Positions 38,668 through 46,660 of a DNA stretch of 64,000 bases are shown in pieces. A program made the position numbers and the translations under genes. Every line of letters begins with the position of its first letter. The first letter of the stretch is position 1. The notes below the pieces were generated by a model. It made no database searches and was not told where the DNA came from. It was given only the letters and a program-made list of their open reading frames with translations. The DNA is from Eubacterium sp. MSJ-33 (GTDB lineage Bacteria > Bacillota > Clostridia > Lachnospirales > Lachnospiraceae): the NCBI RefSeq assembly GCF_022174665.1, contig NZ_CP076562.1, positions 498,001 to 562,000 of the forward strand. Reading direction: 5' to 3'.

Positions 38668-39106
38668 GTAATCGTGCATGCATAAACTCATAGATATTCT
38701 CACATAATTCCTTCTGCATTGTAAACGAAATTGTATAACGCTCTTTTTCTGTGAATATATTCAGAATATAGAAGAGCATACTTTCATCTGGAATGACCAT
38801 CGTCACATGCTTGATCTGGTCAAAATCGTAATGGGTCGTGCCATATTTGTGTTCAATCGTAAATCCGGTATCATCGAAGATATACGTAGCTGAAAACGCC
38901 TGCTTTCGGAAGGACATCACTACGAGATAGATTCCGTAGGCTCCAACAAATGTTACAAACAATGAGGTTAATACCAGATGTTTGGCATAACCATGTATCA
39001 TTGTAAATACCTGCAAAGTAGCAACAAGAAGAAAAACCAATCCTAGGAACCGATAAGCAAGTCGATTTGCTCGCCGTTTATTGACTGTATATTTATACCC
39101 CTTCAT
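38645..39106 (-). CDS. Two-helix membrane protein, YcxB-like
   Basis: A 153-residue protein with two adjacent transmembrane helices (about 18-37 and 45-65) followed by a soluble region of about 85 residues with alternating beta pattern (ATYIFDDTGFTIEHKYGTTHYDFDQIKHV), the layout of the YcxB/PH-like family. AAAGGA precedes the minus-strand ATG. It is divergent from the alarmone synthetase gene across 191 bases. Function unknown. Confidence 0.8.
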   Translation of the reverse strand: MKGYKYTVNKRRANRLAYRFLGLVFLLVATLQVFTMIHGYAKHLVLTSLFVTFVGAYGIYLVVMSFRKQAFSATYIFDDTGFTIEHKYGTTHYDFDQIKHVTMVIPDESMLFYILNIFTEKERYTISFTMQKELCENIYEFMHARLPKKDTED

Positions 39107-39223
39107 ATTAGAAAATCCTTTCTTTTGGTAATCATCTTATAAGTCTGTATTGGAAATACATAATGTATGATGAATACTCGTACAAGAATAGTATAGGGGC
39201 TTAAAACACTTTATGCAAGTGCA

Positions 39224-39266
39224 TTTTGCATGGATTTAACAAACTTTAACCTGATATTGATAGAAT
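39224..39266 (+). promoter_or_regulatory. Candidate PHO box and promoter of the alarmone synthetase gene
   Basis: Three related heptamers, TTTTGCA (39224-39230), TTTAACA (39235-39241) and TTTAACC (39245-39251), are spaced 11 and 10 bp. The last ends 9 bases before a -10 TAGAAT (39261-39266); no -35 is needed. This matches the TT(A/C/T)ACA direct repeats bound by PhoP in Bacillus, and the same layout recurs at 40007 and 46549. Confidence 0.6.
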
Positions 39267-39297
39267 AAAAAGAATAAAAGAGGCATATATAAATAGT

Positions 39298-39966
39298 ATG
39301 GAACAAGAAAAGCAGTTACAATTACATATTACAAAAAATGACCGTAAGATTATTACGGATTTTGCAAATTCCTTATCCGATAAGGAATATCAGCTTCGGT
39401 GCATGTGGGCAATCCAGATCTTAGAGTCGAAGCTCACGATGATTAATCTCGAACTGCAGGAGAATCTGGAACGGGAGGTTGTTGTGCGGCTGACACACCG
39501 CATCAAAAGTGCGGAAAGCATCTTCCTGAAGCTTCGACGCAAAGGTTATACCATTAATCTGGATAACGCCAAGAAGAAATTAAACGATATCGTTGGCGTC
39601 AGGGTAACCTGTATGTTTCGGGATGATATCTATGCGCTGATGGATTGTCTGAAAATCCAGCATGATATCAAGATATTAAAGATAAAGGATTATATAAAAA
39701 CGCCGAAATCTTCCGGCTATCAGGGAGTACATATGATTCTGTCTGTGCCAATCTATCTGTCAAAAAAGGCGGACTGGATGAAGGTAGAATTACAGCTTCG
39801 GACCGTTGCAATGGATTCATGGTCGGTACTTGATTATCAGCTACTCTATAAGAAGGATCTGGCTGATACCGGAGAAATCGTTCAGGAACTAAAACGATAT
39901 TCCGATGTGATTGCCGATATGGATACAAATATGATGCGGTTACGGGATAAGATCAAAGAGATTTAA
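39298..39966 (+). CDS. Small alarmone synthetase (RelA/SpoT synthetase domain only)
   Basis: Predicted to make (p)ppGpp from ATP and GDP/GTP; no hydrolase, TGS or ACT domain, so it is a RelQ/RelP-type single-domain enzyme of 222 residues. Visible motifs: HRIKSAESIFLKLRRKGY, the acidic DIVGVRVTCMF strand, the G-loop segment YIKTPKSSGYQGVHMIL, and VELQLRTVAMDSW with the catalytic Glu. The following pair that is usually E-H in RelQ reads D-Y here (VLDYQLLYKK). The upstream PHO-type repeats suggest induction by phosphate starvation. A weak terminator follows. Confidence 0.88.
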   Translation: MEQEKQLQLHITKNDRKIITDFANSLSDKEYQLRCMWAIQILESKLTMINLELQENLEREVVVRLTHRIKSAESIFLKLRRKGYTINLDNAKKKLNDIVGVRVTCMFRDDIYALMDCLKIQHDIKILKIKDYIKTPKSSGYQGVHMILSVPIYLSKKADWMKVELQLRTVAMDSWSVLDYQLLYKKDLADTGEIVQELKRYSDVIADMDTNMMRLRDKIKEI

Positions 39967-39987
39967 GCGCCGGTCTGGCGTTTTTTC
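39966..39987 (+). terminator. Short intrinsic terminator of the alarmone synthetase gene
   Basis: AGCGCC (39966-39971) pairs with GGCGTT (39977-39982, one G-T), followed by a T run with CTT. The stem is short, so termination may be partial. Confidence 0.6.
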
Positions 39988-40006
39988 TTATGTCTGGAAA
40001 TGCCGC

Positions 40007-40048
40007 TTTACATAGATTTAACAATTCTTTACCTTCTGTTGATAGAAG
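40007..40048 (+). promoter_or_regulatory. Candidate PHO box and promoter of the Na/Pi transporter operon
   Basis: TTTACAT (40007-40013), TTTAACA (40017-40023) and TTTACCT (40028-40034) recur with 10-11 bp pitch, and the last ends 8 bases before a -10-like TAGAAG (40043-40048). The block is recognisably the same as the one at 39224-39266, although the genes differ. Confidence 0.6.
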
Positions 40049-40164
40049 CCGATTCCATATTTCGATATTATTCAAGCTATGAAAGCCATTCTGCTTACGG
40101 GAAATGCTTGCAAAACGGCTTTTAAATCGGTTAAAAATGCCCAAAAGAGGAAGGAAGAATCAAA

Positions 40165-41847
40165 ATGAACGAAAGTATGGCGACTGTGTTCGGTTTGCTG
40201 GGAGGTCTGGCACTTTTTATATTCGGAATGAATATGATGAGTGAATCGCTCCAAAAGGTAGCCGGAGACAAAATGAAGAAGGTGTTGGGAGTACTTACAC
40301 GAAATGCCGTGTGCGGAATGTTGGCGGGCGCACTTGTAACGGCAGTTCTGCAAAGCTCCAGTGCGACAACTGTATTGGTGATTGGTTTTGTCAGTGCCGG
40401 ATTGATGTCCTTAAAGCAAGGTATCTCTGTTATATTCGGGGCAAACATCGGAACGACAATGACCGCACAGTTGATGGCGTTTAAAATTAGTGATTATATT
40501 ATGCCGATTGTATTTATCGGATTTCTGATCGCATTTATCGCGAAGAAAGAGAAGATAAAGTTTGTCGGACAGACAATCTTCGCATTCGGTTTGTTGTTTG
40601 TTGGTATCGAGATGATGGGCGATGTCATGAAGCCGCTTGCAACAAGCCCGGTATTTATCAATATGATGGAGAAAGTCAGCCATATTCCGGTACTCGGTGT
40701 TGGCGTCGGTATGCTTATGACACTCGTTGTACAGAGCAGCTCCGCAACGATTGCGGTATTGCAGAGCTTCGCATCACAGGCAGGCCCGGATGGTGCGAGT
40801 GTGATCGGATTAGTTGGCGCAATTCCGATTCTGCTTGGCGATAATATCGGTACAACCATTACCGCATTATTGGCAAGTATCGGTCAGTCCAAGGATGCAA
40901 AACGCTGTGCGGTTGCACATAGTGTATTTAATATTACCGGATCCTTTATCTTTATCTGGATCATTAAACCATTTGCAAAGTTTGTGGAGATAATCTCTCC
41001 AAAGGGAAATGAACTGGATGTGATTTCAAGACAGATTGCAAATGCACATATGAGCTTTAATATCATCAATACTCTGATCTGGCTACCGCTTCTTCCGGTT
41101 ATGGTGAAGATTGTTATGTTTATTGTCAGAGATGACAAGAAGGCGGTTGTAAGTGATGACAAAACAAAGAGTTTTCTTGACCGCAATGTCATTGGGCAGC
41201 CGGTTGCCGCAATGTACCTTGTCTCACAGGAGATCCGTCGCGCCGGACGTCTTGTTGCTGAAATGATCGGGAATATGAAGGCAATCGTTTTAAACAATGA
41301 TAGCAAAGCACTTACAAATCTCGAAGAAGATGGAAAGCTGGTAGACCAGATTGATGAAGATACCGTCAGCTATATTTCCAGCATGTTTTCGACAGGTTCG
41401 CTTACGGAAGAACAGTCCTCCACAACAGCCGGACTTATGTATGTATTAAACGATATCGCCCGTGTCAGCAAACGGTGCGAGGATATTACACCAGTGCTCC
41501 GTGCAAAACTCGAAGGAAAATATAAGTTTTCAAAGGACGCCATGGAAGAGCTTGCCAGAGGAATTGATGCAGTGGAAGTGATGTATCAAACGACAATTTC
41601 TGCTCTCGACAATGGTGATTCGAAGCTTGCGAAAAAAGTACTTGATTATAGAAAAGAACTTCGCAGTATGGAGAAACGCTTTAATAAGAACCATTTAAAA
41701 CGTCTGCGCAAGAAAAATTGCAAACCGGAATTTACCTATCCGTTTTCCAATATGCTTCACAGCTTAGAGCGTATCGGTGACAGCTGTAGCGGCATGGTGG
41801 AAGAAGTGATGGACAATGTCCGTTTCCTGGAATTGGAGGAAGCATAG
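40165..41847 (+). CDS. Na+/phosphate cotransporter with C-terminal PhoU-like domain
   Basis: Sodium-driven phosphate carrier of the NptA/YjbB family. The 560-residue protein has two inverted Na/Pi repeats with the hallmark QSSSATT (about residue 57) and VVQSSSATIAVLQSF, and about nine membrane segments to residue 330; residues 350-550 form a helical PhoU-like domain. AGAGGAAGGAAG precedes the ATG. A lipoprotein of the PstS family and ppk1 follow directly, so uptake, sensing and storage of phosphate look coupled. Confidence 0.93.
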   Translation: MNESMATVFGLLGGLALFIFGMNMMSESLQKVAGDKMKKVLGVLTRNAVCGMLAGALVTAVLQSSSATTVLVIGFVSAGLMSLKQGISVIFGANIGTTMTAQLMAFKISDYIMPIVFIGFLIAFIAKKEKIKFVGQTIFAFGLLFVGIEMMGDVMKPLATSPVFINMMEKVSHIPVLGVGVGMLMTLVVQSSSATIAVLQSFASQAGPDGASVIGLVGAIPILLGDNIGTTITALLASIGQSKDAKRCAVAHSVFNITGSFIFIWIIKPFAKFVEIISPKGNELDVISRQIANAHMSFNIINTLIWLPLLPVMVKIVMFIVRDDKKAVVSDDKTKSFLDRNVIGQPVAAMYLVSQEIRRAGRLVAEMIGNMKAIVLNNDSKALTNLEEDGKLVDQIDEDTVSYISSMFSTGSLTEEQSSTTAGLMYVLNDIARVSKRCEDITPVLRAKLEGKYKFSKDAMEELARGIDAVEVMYQTTISALDNGDSKLAKKVLDYRKELRSMEKRFNKNHLKRLRKKNCKPEFTYPFSNMLHSLERIGDSCSGMVEEVMDNVRFLELEEA

Positions 41848-41848
41848 C

Positions 41849-42763
41849 ATGAAGCTTAGAGCAAAACATAGATTTCGAATATGCATCGTAAGTTTTTTGT
41901 GCGTGGGTACATTGGCTGCATCCTTATGCAGCTGTGGAAAAAAAGAAACGCAGGACTATGCATTTGCCGGAACAAATGGAGACGCTTCTTCCCTTGGTAT
42001 GATTTCGGTGCAGGTTCGTGAGGATGGTTCCGGTACCAGGAGCCAGTTTGAAGAATATCTCGGGATTTCCATGTCTGATGATAACACGGATAAATACAAG
42101 GATATGAAACAGTGCATGGTTTTATCAAGCGGGAGTGCCATGGCGAGCGCTATTAATGTATTAAAAAACGGAATCGGATATGTATCCTACGGACAAATGC
42201 AGGGAGATTCCAAAGCACTTGCTGTAGATGGAATTGTCTGTACCAGAGAAAGTATTGCAGATCATGCGTATCCATTGACCAGAGATTTTACACTTGCATG
42301 GGTAGACAGCCCGAATGCACTGCGGGATGATTTTGTCAAATATATAGCAGGTGCCGGTCAGAAAATCGTGGGTCAGACATATGTGCCAGTGGCGGAAGAG
42401 ACAACATTTCTGGCAGATCCGGATGCACAGGGAACACTCAGCATCCGCGGTTCTTCCTCTATGGCAGAGCTGCTTTCGGAGCTTGCAGATGCGTATATGG
42501 CAGTGAATAAAAATGCAACGATCCATGTGTATGCGACAGATTCTACGAAGGGGTTGAACGATGCCATGGAAGGAAAATCCGATATGGCTATGGTATCACG
42601 CAGCCTAAAGGATTACGAGACAGATCTTGTAGAATCAACGGTGATCGCAACGGACGGAATCGCAGTGATTGTCCAAAAGGATAATCCGATCAATCAGGTA
42701 ACAAAAGATGAATTGAAAGGTATCTTCAATGGAAACATCACATCTTGGAATGATATTCAATAA
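41849..42763 (+). CDS. PstS-like phosphate-binding lipoprotein with swapped (circularly permuted) halves
   Basis: A 304-residue lipoprotein (signal ending in LCSC) of the phosphate-binding PBP family. The half that is C-terminal in normal PstS comes first (VQVREDGSGTRSQFEEYLG ... GIGYVSYGQM), and the normally N-terminal half comes second (IRGSSSMAELLSELADAY ... DGIAVIVQKDNPI ... FNGNITSWNDIQ, then stop). Both phosphate-loop motifs, GSGTR and GSSSM, are present. ATG at 41849 lies one base after the transporter stop behind GGAGGAAGC. It has no own permease; it may work with PstCA or modulate the Na/Pi carrier. ppk1 follows. Confidence 0.87.
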   Translation: MKLRAKHRFRICIVSFLCVGTLAASLCSCGKKETQDYAFAGTNGDASSLGMISVQVREDGSGTRSQFEEYLGISMSDDNTDKYKDMKQCMVLSSGSAMASAINVLKNGIGYVSYGQMQGDSKALAVDGIVCTRESIADHAYPLTRDFTLAWVDSPNALRDDFVKYIAGAGQKIVGQTYVPVAEETTFLADPDAQGTLSIRGSSSMAELLSELADAYMAVNKNATIHVYATDSTKGLNDAMEGKSDMAMVSRSLKDYETDLVESTVIATDGIAVIVQKDNPINQVTKDELKGIFNGNITSWNDIQ

Positions 42764-42845
42764 AATAAAAAATCTGTTTCGTAAAATATTAAAGAAACGT
42801 AACAAAGAAACAGAAACGATAACCGAAAATACGGAGGAAAATAAC

Positions 42846-44891
42846 ATGTTACAGGAAACAATTTATGATAACCGGGAACTTTCCTGGTTAAAGTTCAATA
42901 AAAGAGTATTGGAAGAAGCAGTGGATGAGAACAATCCGCTCTGCGAACGTCTGTCGTTCGTGTCAATCTTCCAAAGTAATCTCGATGAGTTCCTAATGGT
43001 GCGTGTTGGTTCGTTAGACGCAGGAAAAGACAGTAAAGTCCGCGAAAATAAGACGAATATGACCTGTCAGGAACAGCTTGACCGCATTATCGTCAAGGAG
43101 AAGAAGCTTCGGGAGAAGAAGGACGAAATCTACCTGCGCCTGATGTATGAGATGGAAGAATATGGTGTCAAGGAGCTTTTGTATAAGGATCTGAACGAGG
43201 ATGAGCAGGATTCCATGAAGCTTTACTTTGAGAATGAGATCCAGCCGTTTATTTCACCACAGGTTGTCGGCAAACGCCAGCCATTTCCATTTTTACGTAA
43301 CAAGGAAATCTACGCTGTGGTAGAGCTGCGAACAAAATCTAACAATACGAAGATTGGCATTATTCCATGTAACAATCCGGTCATTAAGCGCATGATCCCG
43401 GTTTCTTCCGACGGAAGACGTTTTATGCTCGCAGAAGAATTGATTCTGCATTTTGTTGGGGAAGTATTCCCGGGTTATAAGGTAATCAGCAAATCCCTGA
43501 TCCGTATCCTGCGGAGTGCGGAAATAGACGTGGATGATGCATTAGACGATGATGAAAAAGATTACCGCAAGGGGGTGGAGAAGGTGCTTCGTACAAGAAG
43601 CCGTTTGTGCCCGCTCCGTATGGAATATACAAGAATGATGAATGACTCCATCATCGAGAAAATGTGTGGATTTTTAGACCTCACAAAAAAGCAGGTATTT
43701 CATTCCATCTCACCACTTGACCTGTCGTTCTTATTCAAGGTGGAGGATCTGCTTCGAAATGAAAAGCATTTATTTTACGAACGCCGCGTGCCACAGCAGC
43801 CGGCTATGATAGACCGGACACGCCCGGTGATGGAACAGGTTAGAGAGCGTGATTTATTCCTGTCTTACCCATATGAGAGCATGAAGCCTTTTATCCAGCT
43901 CTTAAATGAGGCAGCAAATGATCCGGAGGTCGTATCAATCAAGATGACCTTATATCGTCTTGCCAGCGATTCGAAGATTGTAGAGGCGTTGGTTGAAGCC
44001 GCAGAGCAGGGCAAAGAGGTTGTTGTGTTAGTCGAACTACGGGCACGTTTTGACGAGGAGAATAACATCCGCTGGTCGAGACAGCTTGAGGATGCCGGAT
44101 GCCGCGTAATCTATGGATTGAATCATATGAAGGTACATTCCAAACTCTGTCTGATCACAGGAAAGCGGAATAATAAAATCGAATATATCACACAGATTGG
44201 TACCGGTAATTACAACGAGAAGACTTCCCGTATATACACTGACTATTCTCTGATCACATCTTCGGTAGATATCGGAAATGAAGCTGCCAATGTGTTCAAT
44301 CATTTGTCAATGGGAACTACCGTCGATGAGACAGAGCATCTGCTTGTAGCTCCAAACTGCCTGCAGAATAAGGTCCTTGCAATGATTGATGAAGAAATTG
44401 CAAAGGCGAAGGAAGGAAAAGAAGGTTATGTCGGTGTGAAAATCAATTCCCTGACGGATAAGAAGATCATCGACAAGCTTATCGAGGCCGGCAAATCCGG
44501 CGTGAAAATCCGCATGATCGTGCGTGGAATCTGCTGCCTGAAATCAGGCGTGGCTGGAGAGACGGATAATATCCGAATCATCAGCATTGTAGGAAGATTT
44601 CTGGAACATTCCAGAATCTATATATTCGGCAAAGATGACCCGAAGGTGTATATTGCTTCTGCCGATTTTATGACACGGAATACCGTTCACCGTGTAGAGG
44701 TAGCGGCTCCGGTCTATGATCCTGCAATCAAAGCCCGGATTCTCGATGATTTTGAATTGTTCTACGAGGATGACCAGAAGGCAAGAGAGCAGATCAACGG
44801 TATCTACCTTCCAAAACAGGGAGACTGTCATATCAATGCACAGGAAGCACAATATGCACAAGCTTACAAAAACAATGAGATACATGCATAG
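42846..44891 (+). CDS. ppk1: Polyphosphate kinase 1
   Basis: Polymerises ATP gamma-phosphate into polyphosphate. The 681-residue protein starts LQETIYDNRELSWLKFNKRVLEEA, the N-terminal domain hallmark. His431 (MKVHSKLCL) is the autophosphorylated residue and His588 (FLEHSRIYIFG) the second catalytic histidine, matching the spacing of the Escherichia enzyme. ATG at 42846 has CGGAGGAAAATAAC before it; an open extension to 42729 lies partly in the previous gene and is Lys/Glu-rich, so it was not used. Third gene of the Na/Pi operon. Confidence 0.95.
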   Translation: MLQETIYDNRELSWLKFNKRVLEEAVDENNPLCERLSFVSIFQSNLDEFLMVRVGSLDAGKDSKVRENKTNMTCQEQLDRIIVKEKKLREKKDEIYLRLMYEMEEYGVKELLYKDLNEDEQDSMKLYFENEIQPFISPQVVGKRQPFPFLRNKEIYAVVELRTKSNNTKIGIIPCNNPVIKRMIPVSSDGRRFMLAEELILHFVGEVFPGYKVISKSLIRILRSAEIDVDDALDDDEKDYRKGVEKVLRTRSRLCPLRMEYTRMMNDSIIEKMCGFLDLTKKQVFHSISPLDLSFLFKVEDLLRNEKHLFYERRVPQQPAMIDRTRPVMEQVRERDLFLSYPYESMKPFIQLLNEAANDPEVVSIKMTLYRLASDSKIVEALVEAAEQGKEVVVLVELRARFDEENNIRWSRQLEDAGCRVIYGLNHMKVHSKLCLITGKRNNKIEYITQIGTGNYNEKTSRIYTDYSLITSSVDIGNEAANVFNHLSMGTTVDETEHLLVAPNCLQNKVLAMIDEEIAKAKEGKEGYVGVKINSLTDKKIIDKLIEAGKSGVKIRMIVRGICCLKSGVAGETDNIRIISIVGRFLEHSRIYIFGKDDPKVYIASADFMTRNTVHRVEVAAPVYDPAIKARILDDFELFYEDDQKAREQINGIYLPKQGDCHINAQEAQYAQAYKNNEIHA

Positions 44892-45025
44892 GTACATAGA
44901 CATAGCTTTCCTGTATGCATACTGTTATAACAATTACATCCGCTATACAATACTGCGCCATCAGTATTATGTATAGATTCGAGACTTCCTCTCGACTGAC
45001 AGTGAATAAATATTACTGTCATAGG

Positions 45026-45062
45026 AGCGCCTGTTAACGCCATACACAGGCGCTTTTTCTTT
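45026..45062 (+). terminator. Intrinsic terminator after ppk1
   Basis: AGCGCCTG (45026-45033) pairs with CAGGCGCT (45047-45054), followed by TTTTCTTTC. It lies in the 379-base region 44892-45270, which otherwise holds a promoter at 45176 and no convincing gene. Confidence 0.82.
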
Positions 45063-45175
45063 CTCCGGGAGTGGAATTTGAGACGGATACTGTGAAAAAA
45101 ATCCATTATGCATCTGGGACGATTACGCAAAGACGGTGGATTGTCATATGAAAAAGCAGTAGAAAAATATTGGGG

Positions 45176-45204
45176 TTGACTATCCGGAAAATCTCTGTTA
45201 ATAT
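45176..45204 (+). promoter_or_regulatory. Predicted promoter of the aldolase-family gene
   Basis: TTGACT (45176-45181), 17 bases, TAATAT (45199-45204): strong SigA promoter about 65 bases before the start. Confidence 0.78.
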
Positions 45205-45270
45205 ATCCATATTCTCTTTATTGCATTAAAGCAGTAACGCGACAGAGAAAGAAAGATGAGGAACAAAGAC

Positions 45271-46236
45271 ATGAAAGAATTATCAAATTTACTTGGATTT
45301 CGGGAAAGTATCAAGGTAGTAGACGCAACCTTACGTGATGGTGGACTGGTGAATGACTTTTATTTTACAGATGACTTTGTAAAAGCATTGTATCAGGCAA
45401 ATATCGACGCAGGTGTTGACTATATGGAGATGGGTTATCGTGCATCGAAGAAGGTATTTGATGAATCGAAGTTCGGTAAATGGAAATTCTGTAGTGATGA
45501 CCATATCCGCGAGATCGTTGGAGATAACGACACAGACTTAAAGCTTGCAATCATGGCAGATATCGGGCGCCATGATAAGAACGATTTCGATGAGAAAGTA
45601 AATTCACCGGTTGATTTAGTCCGCGTGGCAGCATACATCCATCAGATGCCGGAAGCAATCGACATGGTAGAGGATGCGGCAAAGAAGGGATACGAGACAA
45701 GCTGTAATATCATGGCTATCTCGAATTCACAGGAGGAAGACATCAAGGTTGCACTTGATATGCTTGGCAAGACACCGGTTGATGTTATCTACATTGTGGA
45801 CAGCTTTGGTTCGCTGTATCCGGAGCAGATTGCCCGTATCGCTGATTTGTACCTGAATTTCGCAGCGAAATACAATAAGAAGATCGGTATCCATGCACAC
45901 AACAACCAGCAGCTCGCCTTTGCAAATACGATTGAAGCGTGTGGTGATGGTGTAGACTGGTTAGACGGAACCTACCTGTCCATGGGAAGAGGAGCCGGCA
46001 ACTGCGCGATGGAGCTATTGCTTGGATTCCTGAAAAATCCAAAATACAACGTATACCCGGTATTCAAATTCATTGAAGACCACATGATGAAATTAAAGGA
46101 TGACGGCATCGTCTGGGGCTACGATCTCCAGTACCTGATGACCGGACTTTTAAACCAGCATCCCCGTTCTGCAATCGCTTTCACAAAAGAGAATCGCCGC
46201 GACTACGCAGAATATTACAAGGAACTGTTAATTTAG
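45271..46236 (+). CDS. DRE-TIM family aldolase/lyase (4-hydroxy-2-oxovalerate aldolase-like)
   Basis: A 321-residue TIM-barrel metal-dependent lyase of the HMGL-like family. The signature VVDATLRDGGLVNDF (catalytic Arg and metal Asp) and metal-binding HAHNNQQLAFAN are present, with GAGNCAMELLLGFL further on. Such single-domain proteins are often annotated as aldolase catalytic domain or nucleoside-sugar pathway enzymes; the substrate cannot be told. ATG at 45271 is preferred over 45256 because GAGGA lies 8 bases upstream. It has its own promoter and interrupts the phosphate region. Confidence 0.82.
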   Translation: MKELSNLLGFRESIKVVDATLRDGGLVNDFYFTDDFVKALYQANIDAGVDYMEMGYRASKKVFDESKFGKWKFCSDDHIREIVGDNDTDLKLAIMADIGRHDKNDFDEKVNSPVDLVRVAAYIHQMPEAIDMVEDAAKKGYETSCNIMAISNSQEEDIKVALDMLGKTPVDVIYIVDSFGSLYPEQIARIADLYLNFAAKYNKKIGIHAHNNQQLAFANTIEACGDGVDWLDGTYLSMGRGAGNCAMELLLGFLKNPKYNVYPVFKFIEDHMMKLKDDGIVWGYDLQYLMTGLLNQHPRSAIAFTKENRRDYAEYYKELLI

Positions 46237-46267
46237 AATAGAAAGTAATTAAATAACATAAAAGCTG

Positions 46268-46585
46268 AAAAGTGTGTTATTTCATTAACTCATTATTGTA
46301 GTAAAAGAAGTATATTCGATATAAAATGAATTGATGTCATATACATATGTTTGAAACTTAGAAGTGCTTAATGTTCTGTATTACATTAGCAATGTTTGAA
46401 CACGATGTTCAAACAAGCCGCCACTGAGCCACGGATGGCGAATTGGCGGCGGTTGCGTACGGTAAAATACCGTAGATCAGAACATTTAGCACTTTTTAGT
46501 TTCAATACATCGTATATGACATCAATTCATTTTTATACAGACACTTGTTTTACGTACATTTTACAAAACTACGATAACGCACTTT
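46268..46585. repeat. Long palindromic structured element, copy 1 (upstream of pstS)
   Basis: The 424-base gap before pstS is mostly one imperfect inverted repeat. Outer arms near 46268-46280 and 46574-46585; an exact 19-bp arm pair at 46326-46344/46512-46530; inner arms at about 46350-46377/46477-46504. The core has hairpin GTTTGAACA-CGA-complement (46394-46414), helix GCCGCC/GGCGGC (46417-46422/46445-46450) enclosing GCCA-CGGA-TGGC with a 5/5 internal loop ACTGA/GAATT, and hairpin TACGGTA-AAA-TACCGTA (46458-46474). The same core recurs at 54507-54575. Confidence 0.9.
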
Positions 46586-46603
46586 ACTTACATTCTGTAT
46601 ATT
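46549..46603 (+). promoter_or_regulatory. Candidate PHO box and promoter of pstSCAB
   Basis: TTTACGT (46549-46555), TTTACAA (46560-46566) and TTTACTT (at about 46582-46588) fall on an 11-bp grid with one degenerate position at 46571; a -10 TATATT (46598-46603) begins 9 bases after the last one. It overlaps the right arm of the palindromic element. Confidence 0.55.
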
Positions 46604-46660
46604 CTCATTTGTAAGTTAAATCAAAAAGAAAATCTTTAAGAGAAAAAGGAGACAGAGAAA

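Noticed and set aside
42729..42845. N-terminal extension of ppk1
   Set aside because: Overlaps the previous gene and has no ribosome site, whereas GGAGG precedes the ATG at 42846, which gives the standard PPK1 N-terminus.
44864..45130. Minus-strand open frame of 88 codons after ppk1
   Set aside because: Cys/His/Arg-rich composition typical of a shadow frame, crosses the terminator hairpin and has no ribosome site.
45108..45179. Short plus-strand frame (23 codons, reads MHLGRLRKDGGLSYEKAVEKYWG in part) between ppk1 and the aldolase gene
   Set aside because: It has a protein-like feel but no ribosome site, is very short and overlaps the -35 of the next promoter; possibly a gene remnant, not supportable as a gene.
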